From the IMG/VR virus record IMGVR_UViG_3300032249_000144, positions 1-24,626 of that record: 24,626 bases of DNA; one strand, 5' to 3'. The first letter of the stretch is position 1; the number at the start of each line of letters is the position of its first letter. The position numbers and the translations under genes were made by a program. The DNA comes from a virus. This document shows, one piece after another, positions 1 through 7,532 of this stretch. The notes beneath the pieces are model-generated. The model saw nothing but the letters and a program-made list of their open reading frames with translations, had not been told where the DNA came from and did not search any database.

Positions 1-253
1 AATAGGCTGCTGACATTTTGCCCTTGGCAATGTTCTTAGCATGACGAGCTTTGAATGATGCTTGTCTTGCTGTTGGCTTCTTATCACCTGATACACCCTG
101 TTGCCCAAAGCGAATTGTCTTCACTTTGTCTCCAACCTTTGCAACCACAACATGAGATTTCGTTGGGTGTGATGGAGTTTTCTTTGGCTTATTAAAACCT
201 GATACACCTGCCGCCTTTAGGCGAGAGTCTGGTTTACTTTTTCTTTCCGCCAC
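1..253 (-). CDS. Conserved basic phage protein, 3' end cut by window edge
   Basis: 84 residues are visible and the frame runs off the window at position 1. I chose the GTG at 251-253 because the reading frame from it (MAERKSKPDSRLKAAGVSG) is open throughout and begins like relatives of this family. It overlaps the preceding gene by 20 bases. The protein is rich in Lys, Arg, Gly and Ser. It carries the segments KSHVVVAKVGDKVKTIRFGQ and FKARHAKNIAKGKMSAAY, which I recognise from a small protein found near structural genes in many unrelated phages; in relatives the C-terminus usually continues with a few more residues such as WANKVKW. Its function is not known to me. The strong positive charge suggests nucleic-acid binding or a packaged virion component, which is inference. 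No ATG alternative exists upstream in this frame within the overlap. Confidence 0.75.
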   Translation of the reverse strand, partial: MAERKSKPDSRLKAAGVSGFNKPKKTPSHPTKSHVVVAKVGDKVKTIRFGQQGVSGDKKPTARQASFKARHAKNIAKGKMSAAY

Positions 254-404
254 TCTTCTTGCCCTTCTTGGACATTCCTGCCTCTGACATTGCAATAGCA
301 ACTGCTTGCTTGCGAGATTTAACTACAGGGCCCTTTTTAGATCCTGAGTGAAGAGTTCCTGATTTGAACTCCTTCATAACCTTCTTGACCTTTGCTGGCT
401 TCAT
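234..404 (-). CDS. Lys-rich small phage protein (DUF6496-like)
   Basis: 56 residues, about 16 of them Lys. The pattern VMKEFKSGTLHSGSKKGPVV then SRKQAVAIAMSEAG then a Lys/Gly tail matches the DUF6496 type of small phage protein: a short helix, a loop with GS-rich residues, then a conserved RKQA-AIA-SEA helix. The function of this family is unknown to me. The start codon overlaps the stop of the Ntn hydrolase gene by one base (TAATG), so translation is probably coupled. It sits with other Lys-rich reading frames at the end of the capsid operon. A role in DNA condensation or as a minor virion protein is inference from charge and position only. Confidence 0.75.
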   Translation of the reverse strand: MKPAKVKKVMKEFKSGTLHSGSKKGPVVKSRKQAVAIAMSEAGMSKKGKKSGGKKK

Positions 405-1111
405 TACTTCTTCTTGCCCATCTTCTTAGGCATAGCCTTCATCATTGGCTTGCCAGACTTCTTCGCTTCCATCTTGGCATCTTTCATACCCTTTGCTGAG
501 TATGGGAATTCTTTCTTTCCGACCTTTGGCATTTGCTTCTCCCTTTGAGTTATGACTTTGACTTTCCCACCGCTGTTTATATCAAACGAGATGGAAATCT
601 CTATTGCCTTACGAGCTTCGTTAGCTGCTGTTCTTGTGTTCGTTGGGGATAGTGTGGCTCTGGCTAATGCACCAAGTGCATATGAACTTCCAGATCCAAC
701 TCCGTATATTCCACGGTCATCTCTTACCCAAGAAAAGTCATTATCAATTTGATAAATCTTTCCTCGAAGGCAGATCAATGCATCAAAACCTGATCCATCT
801 TTGGGGTCGTTATCGGCAGTCTTAGGCGATGGGTCGTATCCATAATCTGCGTATGCTTGCTTGAGTGATGGCAATAAATCTGTCATCATAAATTTATCTA
901 GGTTCACACCTCGTGGAATCTTAGGAGCATTCCAACTGTGTAGGGCTATATCCCCGGCGATTGCATCGCCAGCAAAGGCGATTACATACTCACCCTTTTC
1001 AACTACCTTATCCATACCGGTAGCAATAAACTTCTGATCTGCACCAACTATCAGGGATTCGGCTGCGATCAATCCCCAGCCTTTACCTTGAATCCCGATT
1101 ATGGTTGTCAT
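404..1111 (-). CDS. Proteasome-beta/HslV-like Ntn hydrolase
   Basis: 235 residues. The N-terminus is Met followed by Thr-Thr (TTIIGIQGKGWGLIAAES), which after Met removal gives the N-terminal Thr nucleophile of proteasome beta and HslV peptidases. Further matches in order: Lys35 in MDKVV, close to the catalytic Lys33 of the family; a YVIAFAGDAIAGD strand-turn at 42-54 like the HslV FAGG segment; and GSGSSYALGA at 139-148, equal to the HslV GSGG-YA signature, with Ser140 at the Ser124 position. The usual Asp17 is replaced by Glu18. After residue 190 comes a Lys/Met-rich tail of about 45 residues that peptidases of this family lack. AAGGA precedes the ATG by six bases. It lies downstream of the major capsid gene, so a head maturation protease or a protease acting on host proteins are both possible. 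No HslU-type ATPase is visible in the window. Confidence 0.85.
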   Translation of the reverse strand: MTTIIGIQGKGWGLIAAESLIVGADQKFIATGMDKVVEKGEYVIAFAGDAIAGDIALHSWNAPKIPRGVNLDKFMMTDLLPSLKQAYADYGYDPSPKTADNDPKDGSGFDALICLRGKIYQIDNDFSWVRDDRGIYGVGSGSSYALGALARATLSPTNTRTAANEARKAIEISISFDINSGGKVKVITQREKQMPKVGKKEFPYSAKGMKDAKMEAKKSGKPMMKAMPKKMGKKK

Positions 1112-1113
1112 GC

Positions 1114-1386
1114 TCAGTCCTTAAATGAGTTGTTGGTTGAGTCGAATGCCTTACCGGCTATGTTGCTTAGTTCGACTGCACCACGAATATCCTTCATGTT
1201 TGTTGTCGCTGGTTCAATGCCTTGATCGATTGCAGACTTGTATGCGTTTAATTCCGCATCCCACTTCTTCTGTGACATTAGACGAGAACTGTTTGCATCT
1301 CCGGTATTAACCTGTAGACCTGATTGCTTTAAGCAATCACCCCAGTTAATGTGATCCTGAGTGGGGCATCCTGTTCTGCATCCCAT
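1114..1386 (-). CDS. Small capsid-region protein with N-terminal Cys motif
   Basis: 90 residues. The N-terminus MGCRTGCPTQDHINWGDCLK has three Cys (3, 7 and 18) and a His. A similar CP-x-H-x-W-x-x-C start is familiar from small proteins next to phage capsid genes, but I know no function. The rest is helical and polar (KKWDAELNAYKSAIDQGI), ending in SFKD. The spacing of Cys and His could bind a metal, which is inference. The start overlaps the stop of the 103-residue gene by one base (TAATG), and the stop lies two bases before the Ntn hydrolase start, so the three genes are likely translated from one message. Confidence 0.75.
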   Translation of the reverse strand: MGCRTGCPTQDHINWGDCLKQSGLQVNTGDANSSRLMSQKKWDAELNAYKSAIDQGIEPATTNMKDIRGAVELSNIAGKAFDSTNNSFKD

Positions 1387-1697
1387 TAAACTATCTCCAC
1401 TAAAAATCCGTTATGGGCTATGTTTGAATCAGAGTCGGCCTGAGCTTGAGTTCTGATCGGAAAGCCTTGTCCTACAAGAATATTCTTTGTTGCTTCATTT
1501 ACTATGTGACCTCGCCCACCGAGGAAGACATAATCGTAATCTCTTAGTTCATCTTCTGTTACTGCTCTGGCCAAAGTCATTTGGCCATTATCGATAAGCA
1601 CGGCTACCCCTCGCTGGGATACAACTCTACGCCACCACTTGTCGGCTAATGGATAGCCTTCCATTACCTGCGGTGGATAAAATGTGTAATTTGCCAT
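1386..1697 (-). CDS. Hypothetical protein downstream of the major capsid gene
   Basis: 103 residues. I do not recognise the family. The sequence is mixed alpha/beta with aromatic N-terminus (MANYTFYPPQVMEGYPLADK), a predicted beta-rich core (GVAVLIDNGQMTLARAVTED) and a Gly-rich turn (YVFLGGRGHIVN). There is no signal or membrane segment. A clear ribosome site, AAGGAG, lies five bases before the ATG. It is the first gene after the hairpin that follows the capsid gene and is probably part of the same operon. By position it could be a head-completion, decoration or head-to-tail protein; this is inference. Confidence 0.75.
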   Translation of the reverse strand: MANYTFYPPQVMEGYPLADKWWRRVVSQRGVAVLIDNGQMTLARAVTEDELRDYDYVFLGGRGHIVNEATKNILVGQGFPIRTQAQADSDSNIAHNGFLVEIV

Positions 1698-1718
1698 GAT
1701 TCTCCTTGTTAATAGAGA

Positions 1719-1742
1719 GGGAGGCAGGTTGCCCTGCCCCCC
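1719..1742 (-). terminator. Hairpin after the capsid gene, possible attenuator
   Basis: The inverted repeat pairs GGCAGG (1723-1728) with CCTGCC (1733-1738) around a four-base loop, and after one A/C mismatch continues with GGG (1719-1721) against CCC (1740-1742). On the minus strand it follows the capsid stop directly. The downstream T content is weak (TCTCTATT), so it is more likely a leaky terminator or an mRNA-stabilising 3' hairpin than a full stop. Such a structure would let capsid message exceed that of the genes behind it. Confidence 0.5.
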
Positions 1743-1757
1743 TCAACTAATGCTCTA

Positions 1758-2681
1758 CTAGAGAGCTGATCCGCCTGTTTCCAAACGAACGACTGCTGCA
1801 TCACGGAAGATGCCCCAGCCACCGAAGTACTTCCAGCCGAGGGCTGACTTACGGCGAAGGATGTCGATCTGAGGAGCTACGACTGTTTGCACATCGTAGA
1901 CATTAGCCTCAAGAAGAGCTTCCTTACCGACTGCAACTGCTGAGTAAACTCGAGCAGAAGATGCACCGGATGTTGCTGAAGGAACACGAGATGTCTGAAC
2001 AACTTGGAAGCCTTCAAGAACACCAATGGTGCCTGTCAATAGGTTTCCAACATTTTCAGTTGTGTACTTGTGGATGTCCACAAATCCGCCTGAACCAGTC
2101 TCGGCACGAAGGTCGAAAGCTTGGCGTGGGTGGATGAACAATGTGTAAAGGTCGCCAACACGAGGTTGAGCGTTAGCTTCAAGAAGCTCTGTTTGTGCCT
2201 TACGAAGCATTGTTGTTGAAAGAACATCTGAAGCTGTAAGTGTAGCTGTTGATGTACGGCTTCCACCGTACTTAACTACTGTTCCAGATGTTAGTGCTGT
2301 TGCAACTAGCTGATCCAAAGTATCAGCAGCGTTGTAAGCAATCGCATCACCGATCATGGTGTCGATAGAAGAGAATGAAGCCATATTGACCTTCTCTGTC
2401 TGCTCAACAGCATTACCGTATTCAGTAACAGTAACTGTTACCTGTGATGGGTTTGCTAATGCAAGAGGTGTTACATCAGATGTTTCTGTTAAAGCTGTGG
2501 TTGCTGCTGCCAAGTTAGCATAAACTGCAAACTTGAGAGTAGTTCCCGGGTTGGTGAGGGCTACTGGTCGTACATCTGCGACTGAACGCATGACAGGAAG
2601 TGAGCGGAGTGCAGCTCTTACATATGTGTCATATGCATTGACTACTAAGTTGCCTACACCAGAGATTTGAGTGGTTGCCAT
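1758..2681 (-). CDS. Major capsid protein, probable N4-gp56/P22 coat type
   Basis: 307 residues, a usual size for an HK97-fold coat protein. Features pointing to this: a helical start with conserved-looking ALRSLPVMRSVADVRP; the beta segment GTTLKFAVYANLAAATTALTE, similar to the strand before the E-loop in N4-gp56-like coats; SQVTVTVTEYGNAVEQTEKV; then helices and a C-terminal domain with AVVRLETGG. The protein is Ala, Thr and Val rich with no membrane segment and few Cys, as expected for an abundant virion protein. It comes directly after a coiled-coil scaffold-like gene, the standard phage order. The family assignment rests on reading the sequence and not on a search; the role is firmer than the subfamily. 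Confidence 0.85.
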   Translation of the reverse strand: MATTQISGVGNLVVNAYDTYVRAALRSLPVMRSVADVRPVALTNPGTTLKFAVYANLAAATTALTETSDVTPLALANPSQVTVTVTEYGNAVEQTEKVNMASFSSIDTMIGDAIAYNAADTLDQLVATALTSGTVVKYGGSRTSTATLTASDVLSTTMLRKAQTELLEANAQPRVGDLYTLFIHPRQAFDLRAETGSGGFVDIHKYTTENVGNLLTGTIGVLEGFQVVQTSRVPSATSGASSARVYSAVAVGKEALLEANVYDVQTVVAPQIDILRRKSALGWKYFGGWGIFRDAAVVRLETGGSAL

Positions 2682-2702
2682 TTACGGCACCGCCTTTCTG
2701 GG

Positions 2703-3176
2703 TTAGTACCCAGCTTTACCAAGATCTGTAAATAATTGCTTTAATGCATCAGGCCCCTTTGCAGCGGCCTCATCCATCTGGGCTTGAATCATCTGTTCAC
2801 GATCAGCACTAATGCCACCGTCTACAGTTGCTTGAGCCTTTTTGTAACTGTCTACAAAACTTTCTGGTATTGCTGAGTTTGTTTGGTTGGTTTGTGACAC
2901 ACCGAATACATCTCCGTATTCTGTGAGCCATGACGACAACGATTCCTCCGTGAGGTCGATGTCCTGTGGAATGAAAGCCGAAATCTTCGGATTCACTCCT
3001 CGAGCTGTAAGGACTTCTGAGATAGTTCTCTCTCGTTTTTCTTTACGCAAATTTTGAAGCTCTTCCTGAATTTCCTTCAGTTGCTTCTCTTTTGCCTTAT
3101 TGGCCTTGCGTAGTTGTCCGAGAACATCGTTCGAATCAAGTTCGAAGTCATCCTCTTCCAGTTCGTAATTGGACAT
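2703..3176 (-). CDS. Probable capsid scaffolding protein
   Basis: 157 residues. The first 20 residues are very acidic (MSNYELEEDDFELDSNDVLG). Residues 20 to 52 form a clear charged coiled coil (KANKAKEKQLKEIQEELQN). The middle holds LTARGVNPKISAFIPQDIDL, a segment also found in many phage scaffold-like proteins, and the C-terminus is helical and contains Gln/Ala-rich stretches. Size, composition and position just upstream of the capsid gene fit an internal scaffold that shapes the prohead and leaves it. No protease domain is visible in it. AGGAC lies four bases before the ATG. The assignment is by architecture and neighbourhood. Confidence 0.75.
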   Translation of the reverse strand: MSNYELEEDDFELDSNDVLGQLRKANKAKEKQLKEIQEELQNLRKEKRERTISEVLTARGVNPKISAFIPQDIDLTEESLSSWLTEYGDVFGVSQTNQTNSAIPESFVDSYKKAQATVDGGISADREQMIQAQMDEAAAKGPDALKQLFTDLGKAGY

Positions 3177-3337
3177 TTGTCCTACTCCCTTTTCATGTTA
3201 GTCGCTGGCCACAATGCAATCGGGGAAATGCATTGGCTCCAACTTCCGGGTTTATACTCATCTCAAGTTCCGGCATTTCTAGAGATGGAGTGGGTGTCCG
3301 GGTCTCGAACCCGGATGATTGCCAATCACCCTATTAC
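3177..3337 (-). other. Structured intergenic spacer before the scaffold gene
   Basis: This is by far the largest gap inside an otherwise overlapping operon. It holds a tRNA-like element at its upstream end (3286-3331), and an inverted repeat CAATGCA / TGCATTG at 3212-3218 and 3229-3235 with a ten-base loop. Between them, on the minus strand, lies TATAAA (a possible -10) without a good -35. The spacer may separate expression of scaffold and capsid from the large virion proteins upstream, through processing or an internal promoter; this is inference. Confidence 0.5.
3286..3331 (-). other. tRNA-like acceptor/T-arm element (or tRNA 3' fragment)
   Basis: On the minus strand there is a perfect T-arm: CCGGG, loop TTCGAGA, CCCGG (3298-3314). 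It is followed by an acceptor-like ACACCCAC and then TCCA, like the end of many bacterial tRNA-Gly genes. GGGTG (3327-3331) can pair with CACCC (3292-3296), closing the element. Between the closing stem and the T-arm is only a small hairpin, TGATTGGCAATCA (3316-3328). There is no D-arm and no room for a normal anticodon arm, because the LysM stop codon lies just upstream. So it is not a complete tRNA gene. It may be a 3' tRNA segment acting as an attachment site, or a minihelix that RNase P could cut. Both readings are inference. Confidence 0.45.
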
Positions 3338-4930
3338 TTAAACTGTTTTAACTCTTAGTGCCTTAGATCCGATACCACTTGTGCCACCGAATGCTGCTGC
3401 ACCTGTTGCCTTAATTCGTGCTGCTTGTGCTTGTGCTTGGACATCTCCACCGAACTCGGCAGCGATTGCTTCTTTGGCTCCAAAGTTCTCACCATAGATA
3501 GCAGCAAGGTTTCCAGTTGTCTGGAGTTCACGCTGAACCTGTGAATACTTTTGGCGTTGTGATCCATAGCCAAGAGATCCTGCACCGTAGGTCTGAGCCA
3601 TATTTGCCTCTTCTGCTGTTAGGCCTTCGATAAGAGCTGCTGCTGTATTCATGTTCTTTCCAGCAATCTGCTCAAGGATTCCCTGACCCTTTGCTGGATC
3701 AATCATGTATGCAGTAAGAGCTTCGTCACCGATACCGTATAGATCCTTAAGTTGCTTACGAACATTGGAATCTGTGCCTGTAGTTACAAAGTCACGATAT
3801 GCCTGAATGATGTTTGCAACATCAACATTGGTAAGGTTGTTCTTTAGGAAAGATTGGAAGTCTGTTGTCTGATCGTAAAAGCCTGTTGGCATATTGTATG
3901 AAGTTAATACCTTCTGGTATTCATCTTCCATTCCAACGATTGTCTTCTCATCTAGTGCCTTATAGCCTTGAGCTAAACGAGCCTCATTGACCTTGCCAAA
4001 GCGTTCGTAGTAAGACTTGGTGTTAATCAACTGAAGGTAGAAACCTTCTGAAGTTGTAGGGATTTCATCAAATGCCTTGCCAAAACGATCTGTGCCTTTG
4101 CCAGCAAAGATTGCAGCAATGTCATCTCCAACCTCTTTAATACCCATCTGGGTAAAGCGTTCCCGGATAACATCGAATGCTGACTTACGCTGGGCTGCTA
4201 CCTGCTCTGCCTTTGCAGTTTCAAGTTGCTTTTGTTGTGCAGCAAGCATCTTCTGAAATTCTGCATTTTGATTAGCAATAGCAGCTTGAATAAGTTTATT
4301 TACATCTTCTGCACCTAGACCTGCTGCTGCTTCTGGAGCAGGAATTGTGTCCTTTGTGCCATCATCGTATTCAGTAATCTGGACACGGTTTGCACCAGAT
4401 CCTGAGAAGTATTGACGAAGAATCTTTTTGCCAGTTGTTTTTGTTCCAATAACTTTCTTAGTGCCATCGCTGTATGTGACGGTAAATGTTCCATCACCGT
4501 TATCTACTCGAGAAACTTCGGTTACACCAGTAGGTGTTTGGATTCCACCGGGAGTTACAGTCTCGCCAGTAGCAGTTGTGTAACCTGTTTCAGTACGAGT
4601 TGCACCTACTGGGATTGGGCCAGTAAACATCGTTGATGCATTTTCCGGAGTTACTGGTGTAAAAGTAGTAACTCCGCCGGCAACCGGAGTTGCGGATGCT
4701 GCATTGATTCCCTCAAGGGTAGTTGTGTTTACTCTCCCAGTTACCTGATTACCAGAAGTTGCTGCTGAAGGAAGTGCTACCTTAGTGTTGTTAAAGATAA
4801 CTGTCTGTCCTGCTTCGGCACGAGCAGCCAAGACCGGGTTAGCTGCAAGGATTGCAGCAACAGTAGTGCCATTAGCCTTTGCAATACCTGAAAGGGTATC
4901 GCCGGACTTAACCGTATATTTTTCTGCCAT
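3338..4930 (-). CDS. LysM-domain virion-associated protein
   Basis: 530 residues. Residues 4-48 are a LysM peptidoglycan-binding domain: YTVKSGDTLSGIAKANGTTV, then AAILAANP and the closing GQTVIF. A Thr/Gly/Val-rich region follows to about residue 200, probably extended or beta-rich. A coiled coil at about 215-245 (FQKMLAAQQKQLETAKAEQV) leads into a long helical C-terminal half with no catalytic motif that I recognise. No signal peptide is present, so the LysM is not for a secreted host-side enzyme; a virion protein that touches the cell wall during entry fits better. The start overlaps the stop of the 602-residue gene by one base (TAATG). It is the last of four large proteins made in series. 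Confidence 0.8.
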   Translation of the reverse strand: MAEKYTVKSGDTLSGIAKANGTTVAAILAANPVLAARAEAGQTVIFNNTKVALPSAATSGNQVTGRVNTTTLEGINAASATPVAGGVTTFTPVTPENASTMFTGPIPVGATRTETGYTTATGETVTPGGIQTPTGVTEVSRVDNGDGTFTVTYSDGTKKVIGTKTTGKKILRQYFSGSGANRVQITEYDDGTKDTIPAPEAAAGLGAEDVNKLIQAAIANQNAEFQKMLAAQQKQLETAKAEQVAAQRKSAFDVIRERFTQMGIKEVGDDIAAIFAGKGTDRFGKAFDEIPTTSEGFYLQLINTKSYYERFGKVNEARLAQGYKALDEKTIVGMEDEYQKVLTSYNMPTGFYDQTTDFQSFLKNNLTNVDVANIIQAYRDFVTTGTDSNVRKQLKDLYGIGDEALTAYMIDPAKGQGILEQIAGKNMNTAAALIEGLTAEEANMAQTYGAGSLGYGSQRQKYSQVQRELQTTGNLAAIYGENFGAKEAIAAEFGGDVQAQAQAARIKATGAAAFGGTSGIGSKALRVKTV

Positions 4931-6738
4931 TATGGAATCACTCCGAATCTCGAACCGACATCAACTAAGATGCTGTCAGCTTTAGCTCTTGCGTTGGCTG
5001 TGTATTGCCAACGACTATCTTTGTATAGGTCTTGCTCGAACTGCCACAATGGAGTGACTGTTGATGAAGTCTTGTCTCCGACAGTTGTTGTTGAGCCAAT
5101 CATTGCTTTACGAACAGTTGCATCCTCTAGATCTAATGAACCTTCTGGCACCTCAAGGATACGAGAGATTGCACCGATGTAAGGGCTTGCGATAGATAGT
5201 GGAGACTCTCCATTAAGGATTCGATCACGGAACGCTGGGAAGAGTTTGACTGCTTCCTGACGAAGGTTCTCTTCAATCTGCTCGTTAGATGTATCTCCAA
5301 GAAAAACATTCTTTGCAAGGTTATCTGCTGCTGCCGCAGTAAGGGCCAAGCCAAACTGACGATACTTGGTAGTAACCATAATCTTGTTGGAGTTAATCTG
5401 TTGCTGGACTTTAGGCTGAGATAGATACTGGTCAGTCCGGCGAAGCTTCTTCTCAAAGTCGCTGATATTAGATGAACTAATAAGAAGTGTCTGGAATTGC
5501 TTATCATCTATCTTAAAAGCAGATGAGGCAATCTCAAGGTTTTTACGATAGATCTCGATGTAGTCAGCAGCAGCCTGAGCAAAGGTATTTCCTGCACGGA
5601 TAGAGTTAGCAACATCTGGCTTAACTGTATCCAACTGGAACTGAGCAATGGTCTTTAGGCCAATGTCATACTTGATCTCATCCATGCTCTTGACTTTGGC
5701 AAGATATTGATCTCGGTAAGTATCTTTAGTTGCCTGATCTAACTTAAGACCATTGGCAAGTTCGGCTGCACCAATAAGTGCATAAGTTCTTTGATTGACA
5801 TCTTTAGCCCAAGCAGTTCCTGAAAGGTATGCCTCAACATTGGCAGCAGACTCATTGAGTCGTGCCATGTTCTCAAGCTTCTTATAGATGTCTGGGTAGT
5901 TAGCCTTAAAGTAATCGATAAGATACTTGCTACCGTATTCACCAAGCTTTGATTGCTGTTCTGGTGTCAAGGCATTTGGATCTATAACGATTCCACCTTG
6001 ATAGGTTTTACCGCCAGCAGTTCCTGTAAATGGCTTACCGTTCTTTAGGTATGGCTTGTCAGCGGTTCCCTTACCGGTGAATTTATCTCCACCGCCGGTA
6101 TTACCTCCGGTGTTTCCACCAGTATTGCCACCTGTGTTACCTCCGGTATTACCACCTTTGTTGCCACCTGCTTGATCGACAACAGTTTCACTACCAACTA
6201 CTTTAGCCTGTGATGCTGAACCTTTTGCTGTGTATGGTTCTGGATCAATGTTGTTTGGAATTCCATCGCCATCGGAATCTACTACGGTTCCAGCAGCAGT
6301 TCCGCCTGCTTCAGGTGTTGGTGTAGTTCCAACTGTTACCTTTCCAGTCTTTGTATCTAACTTAGCAGTATTCTTTGTAAGACCAGTCACTTCTTTTAGA
6401 AGAATATTCTGTTGTTCTACTGCTTGGTTGTAAAGTTTTTCTAAACGCTTAAGTTCTCTTTCATCACCGGGTGATGCTGTATTTGTTGCTATGTTTCTAA
6501 CGATGCGATTGATGCCAAATAGGCTATCTGCAATAGATTGCTCGAGTGATTGGATACGATCATTCTTCTGGCTAACTACAAACTTGACTGCTTGATCGTA
6601 TTGGCTTGCTGCCTTTCGGGCAGCATTGGCTTTAGCAGCAGCTTCTGACTCTGCCTTAGCCTTAGCGGCTCTTGCCTTCTCAGCTTCAAGAAGTGCATTG
6701 ATGTCAATAGTGCCTTTAGGCTTTACTGGATCTGCCAT
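4930..6738 (-). CDS. Large virion-like protein with calcium-loop motif and GGNT repeats
   Basis: 602 residues, family not recognised. Residues 15-70 and 90-120 are charged helices likely to form coiled coils (EAEKARAAKAKAESEAAAKA). Residues 154-168 read DSDGDGIPNNIDPEP, a thrombospondin-type-3-like calcium loop. Residues 191-214 are one GGNK and five GGNT repeats, a flexible linker. Residues 220-600 are mostly helical, with no catalytic signature seen. The layout (coil, calcium loop, flexible linker, helical body) suggests a structural or ejected protein with two parts able to move apart. Start and stop both lie in TAATG overlaps with the neighbours, so it is probably made in fixed ratio with them. 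Confidence 0.75.
   Translation of the reverse strand: MADPVKPKGTIDINALLEAEKARAAKAKAESEAAAKANAARKAASQYDQAVKFVVSQKNDRIQSLEQSIADSLFGINRIVRNIATNTASPGDERELKRLEKLYNQAVEQQNILLKEVTGLTKNTAKLDTKTGKVTVGTTPTPEAGGTAAGTVVDSDGDGIPNNIDPEPYTAKGSASQAKVVGSETVVDQAGGNKGGNTGGNTGGNTGGNTGGNTGGGDKFTGKGTADKPYLKNGKPFTGTAGGKTYQGGIVIDPNALTPEQQSKLGEYGSKYLIDYFKANYPDIYKKLENMARLNESAANVEAYLSGTAWAKDVNQRTYALIGAAELANGLKLDQATKDTYRDQYLAKVKSMDEIKYDIGLKTIAQFQLDTVKPDVANSIRAGNTFAQAAADYIEIYRKNLEIASSAFKIDDKQFQTLLISSSNISDFEKKLRRTDQYLSQPKVQQQINSNKIMVTTKYRQFGLALTAAAADNLAKNVFLGDTSNEQIEENLRQEAVKLFPAFRDRILNGESPLSIASPYIGAISRILEVPEGSLDLEDATVRKAMIGSTTTVGDKTSSTVTPLWQFEQDLYKDSRWQYTANARAKADSILVDVGSRFGVIP
6097..6168 (-). repeat. 12-base tandem repeat coding GGNT units
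   Basis: Six consecutive 12-base units encode GGNK once and GGNT five times. The units differ at third codon positions, so the protein repeat is kept while the DNA has drifted. Slippage here could change the linker length without breaking the frame. Confidence 0.85.
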
Positions 6739-7532
6739 TATCGGACACCCGCAATCTTCGCTATAACATCGCCGTATGAATTAAGAGTCTTGTTGACTGC
6801 TTCTGTTTCTAACTCTGGGTTAGCCATGATTGCCTGTTCAACTACTTGACTTTTGCCAGCCATCGATAGGCCTCCAGTTGTTGTAGTTGAGTATTGACCC
6901 GGTGCTGTCTGTGTCTGTGTAGTGATTGAAGGGTTAGCCTTCTCAGCAGATGTAAGAGTTTGAAGCAGTTGATTGTATTCAGCATCACGAGGATCACGAC
7001 CAAGTTTTGCACGAAGTGCATTCTGAACGATTGCTTGTGCTTCTTCTTTGGTTGAGATGCTTGAGACTCTTTGAGTTGTTGTTCTTGGTTCTCCACCACC
7101 ACCGGATCCAATGGCTGCTAACTTCTCTTGCCATGTTCGACCACCATCAGCATTGGCTTCACCCAATAGTTTCTTAAATGCATCTGTGTCAGCTTTGCCC
7201 CAATAGGCAGTCTGGAAATCAGACTTAGCAAGTTGTCCACCTTGAATCAAAAGAGCTTTAACTTGGTTCTGATCTGATAAAGATTTAATCTGTTCTCCAA
7301 GAATCTGATACACCTGAAGATCTGAAACTTGATATAGGGCAGAATAAATCTTGCCAGTTACATCTGTTTTCTTACCAGTCCTTGGATCAGTAAAGACAAC
7401 ACCCGGGCGGAATACACCAGTTCCTTGTGCAGGATATGAGTTGCCGCCACCTACTGAAGGGGCAGCATAAGGATTAGTTCCTGATGTCTTTTCCAAGGAA
7501 TCATCGATTCCATTCTTGTTTAGATCAACCAT
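6738..7532 (-). CDS. Virion-operon protein with N-terminal calcium-binding loop
   Basis: 264 residues, not recognised as a family. The N-terminus MVDLNKNGIDDSLEK is a DxNxNGxxDxxE loop as in EF-hand, dockerin or thrombospondin-type-3 repeats, which bind calcium. A Gly/Pro-rich linker follows (about 15-50), then mainly helical sequence with the segments QILGEQIKSLSDQNQVKALL and NALRAKLGRDPRDAEYNQLL. The second of these resembles a short helical repeat seen in other phage proteins that lie beside internal virion proteins. No signal peptide or membrane segment is present. The gene sits between the 1969- and the 602-residue genes with TAATG junctions on both sides. A structural role is inferred from this context. 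Confidence 0.75.
   Translation of the reverse strand: MVDLNKNGIDDSLEKTSGTNPYAAPSVGGGNSYPAQGTGVFRPGVVFTDPRTGKKTDVTGKIYSALYQVSDLQVYQILGEQIKSLSDQNQVKALLIQGGQLAKSDFQTAYWGKADTDAFKKLLGEANADGGRTWQEKLAAIGSGGGGEPRTTTQRVSSISTKEEAQAIVQNALRAKLGRDPRDAEYNQLLQTLTSAEKANPSITTQTQTAPGQYSTTTTGGLSMAGKSQVVEQAIMANPELETEAVNKTLNSYGDVIAKIAGVR

Noticed and set aside
3286-3345. Complete tRNA gene
   Set aside because: No D-arm, no matching seven-base 5' acceptor strand and no normal variable region; only the T-arm, a short acceptor stem and CCA are convincing.
6097-6168. CRISPR-like or regulatory repeat
   Set aside because: The repeats are in frame, 12 bases long without spacers and encode GGNT, so they are a protein linker.
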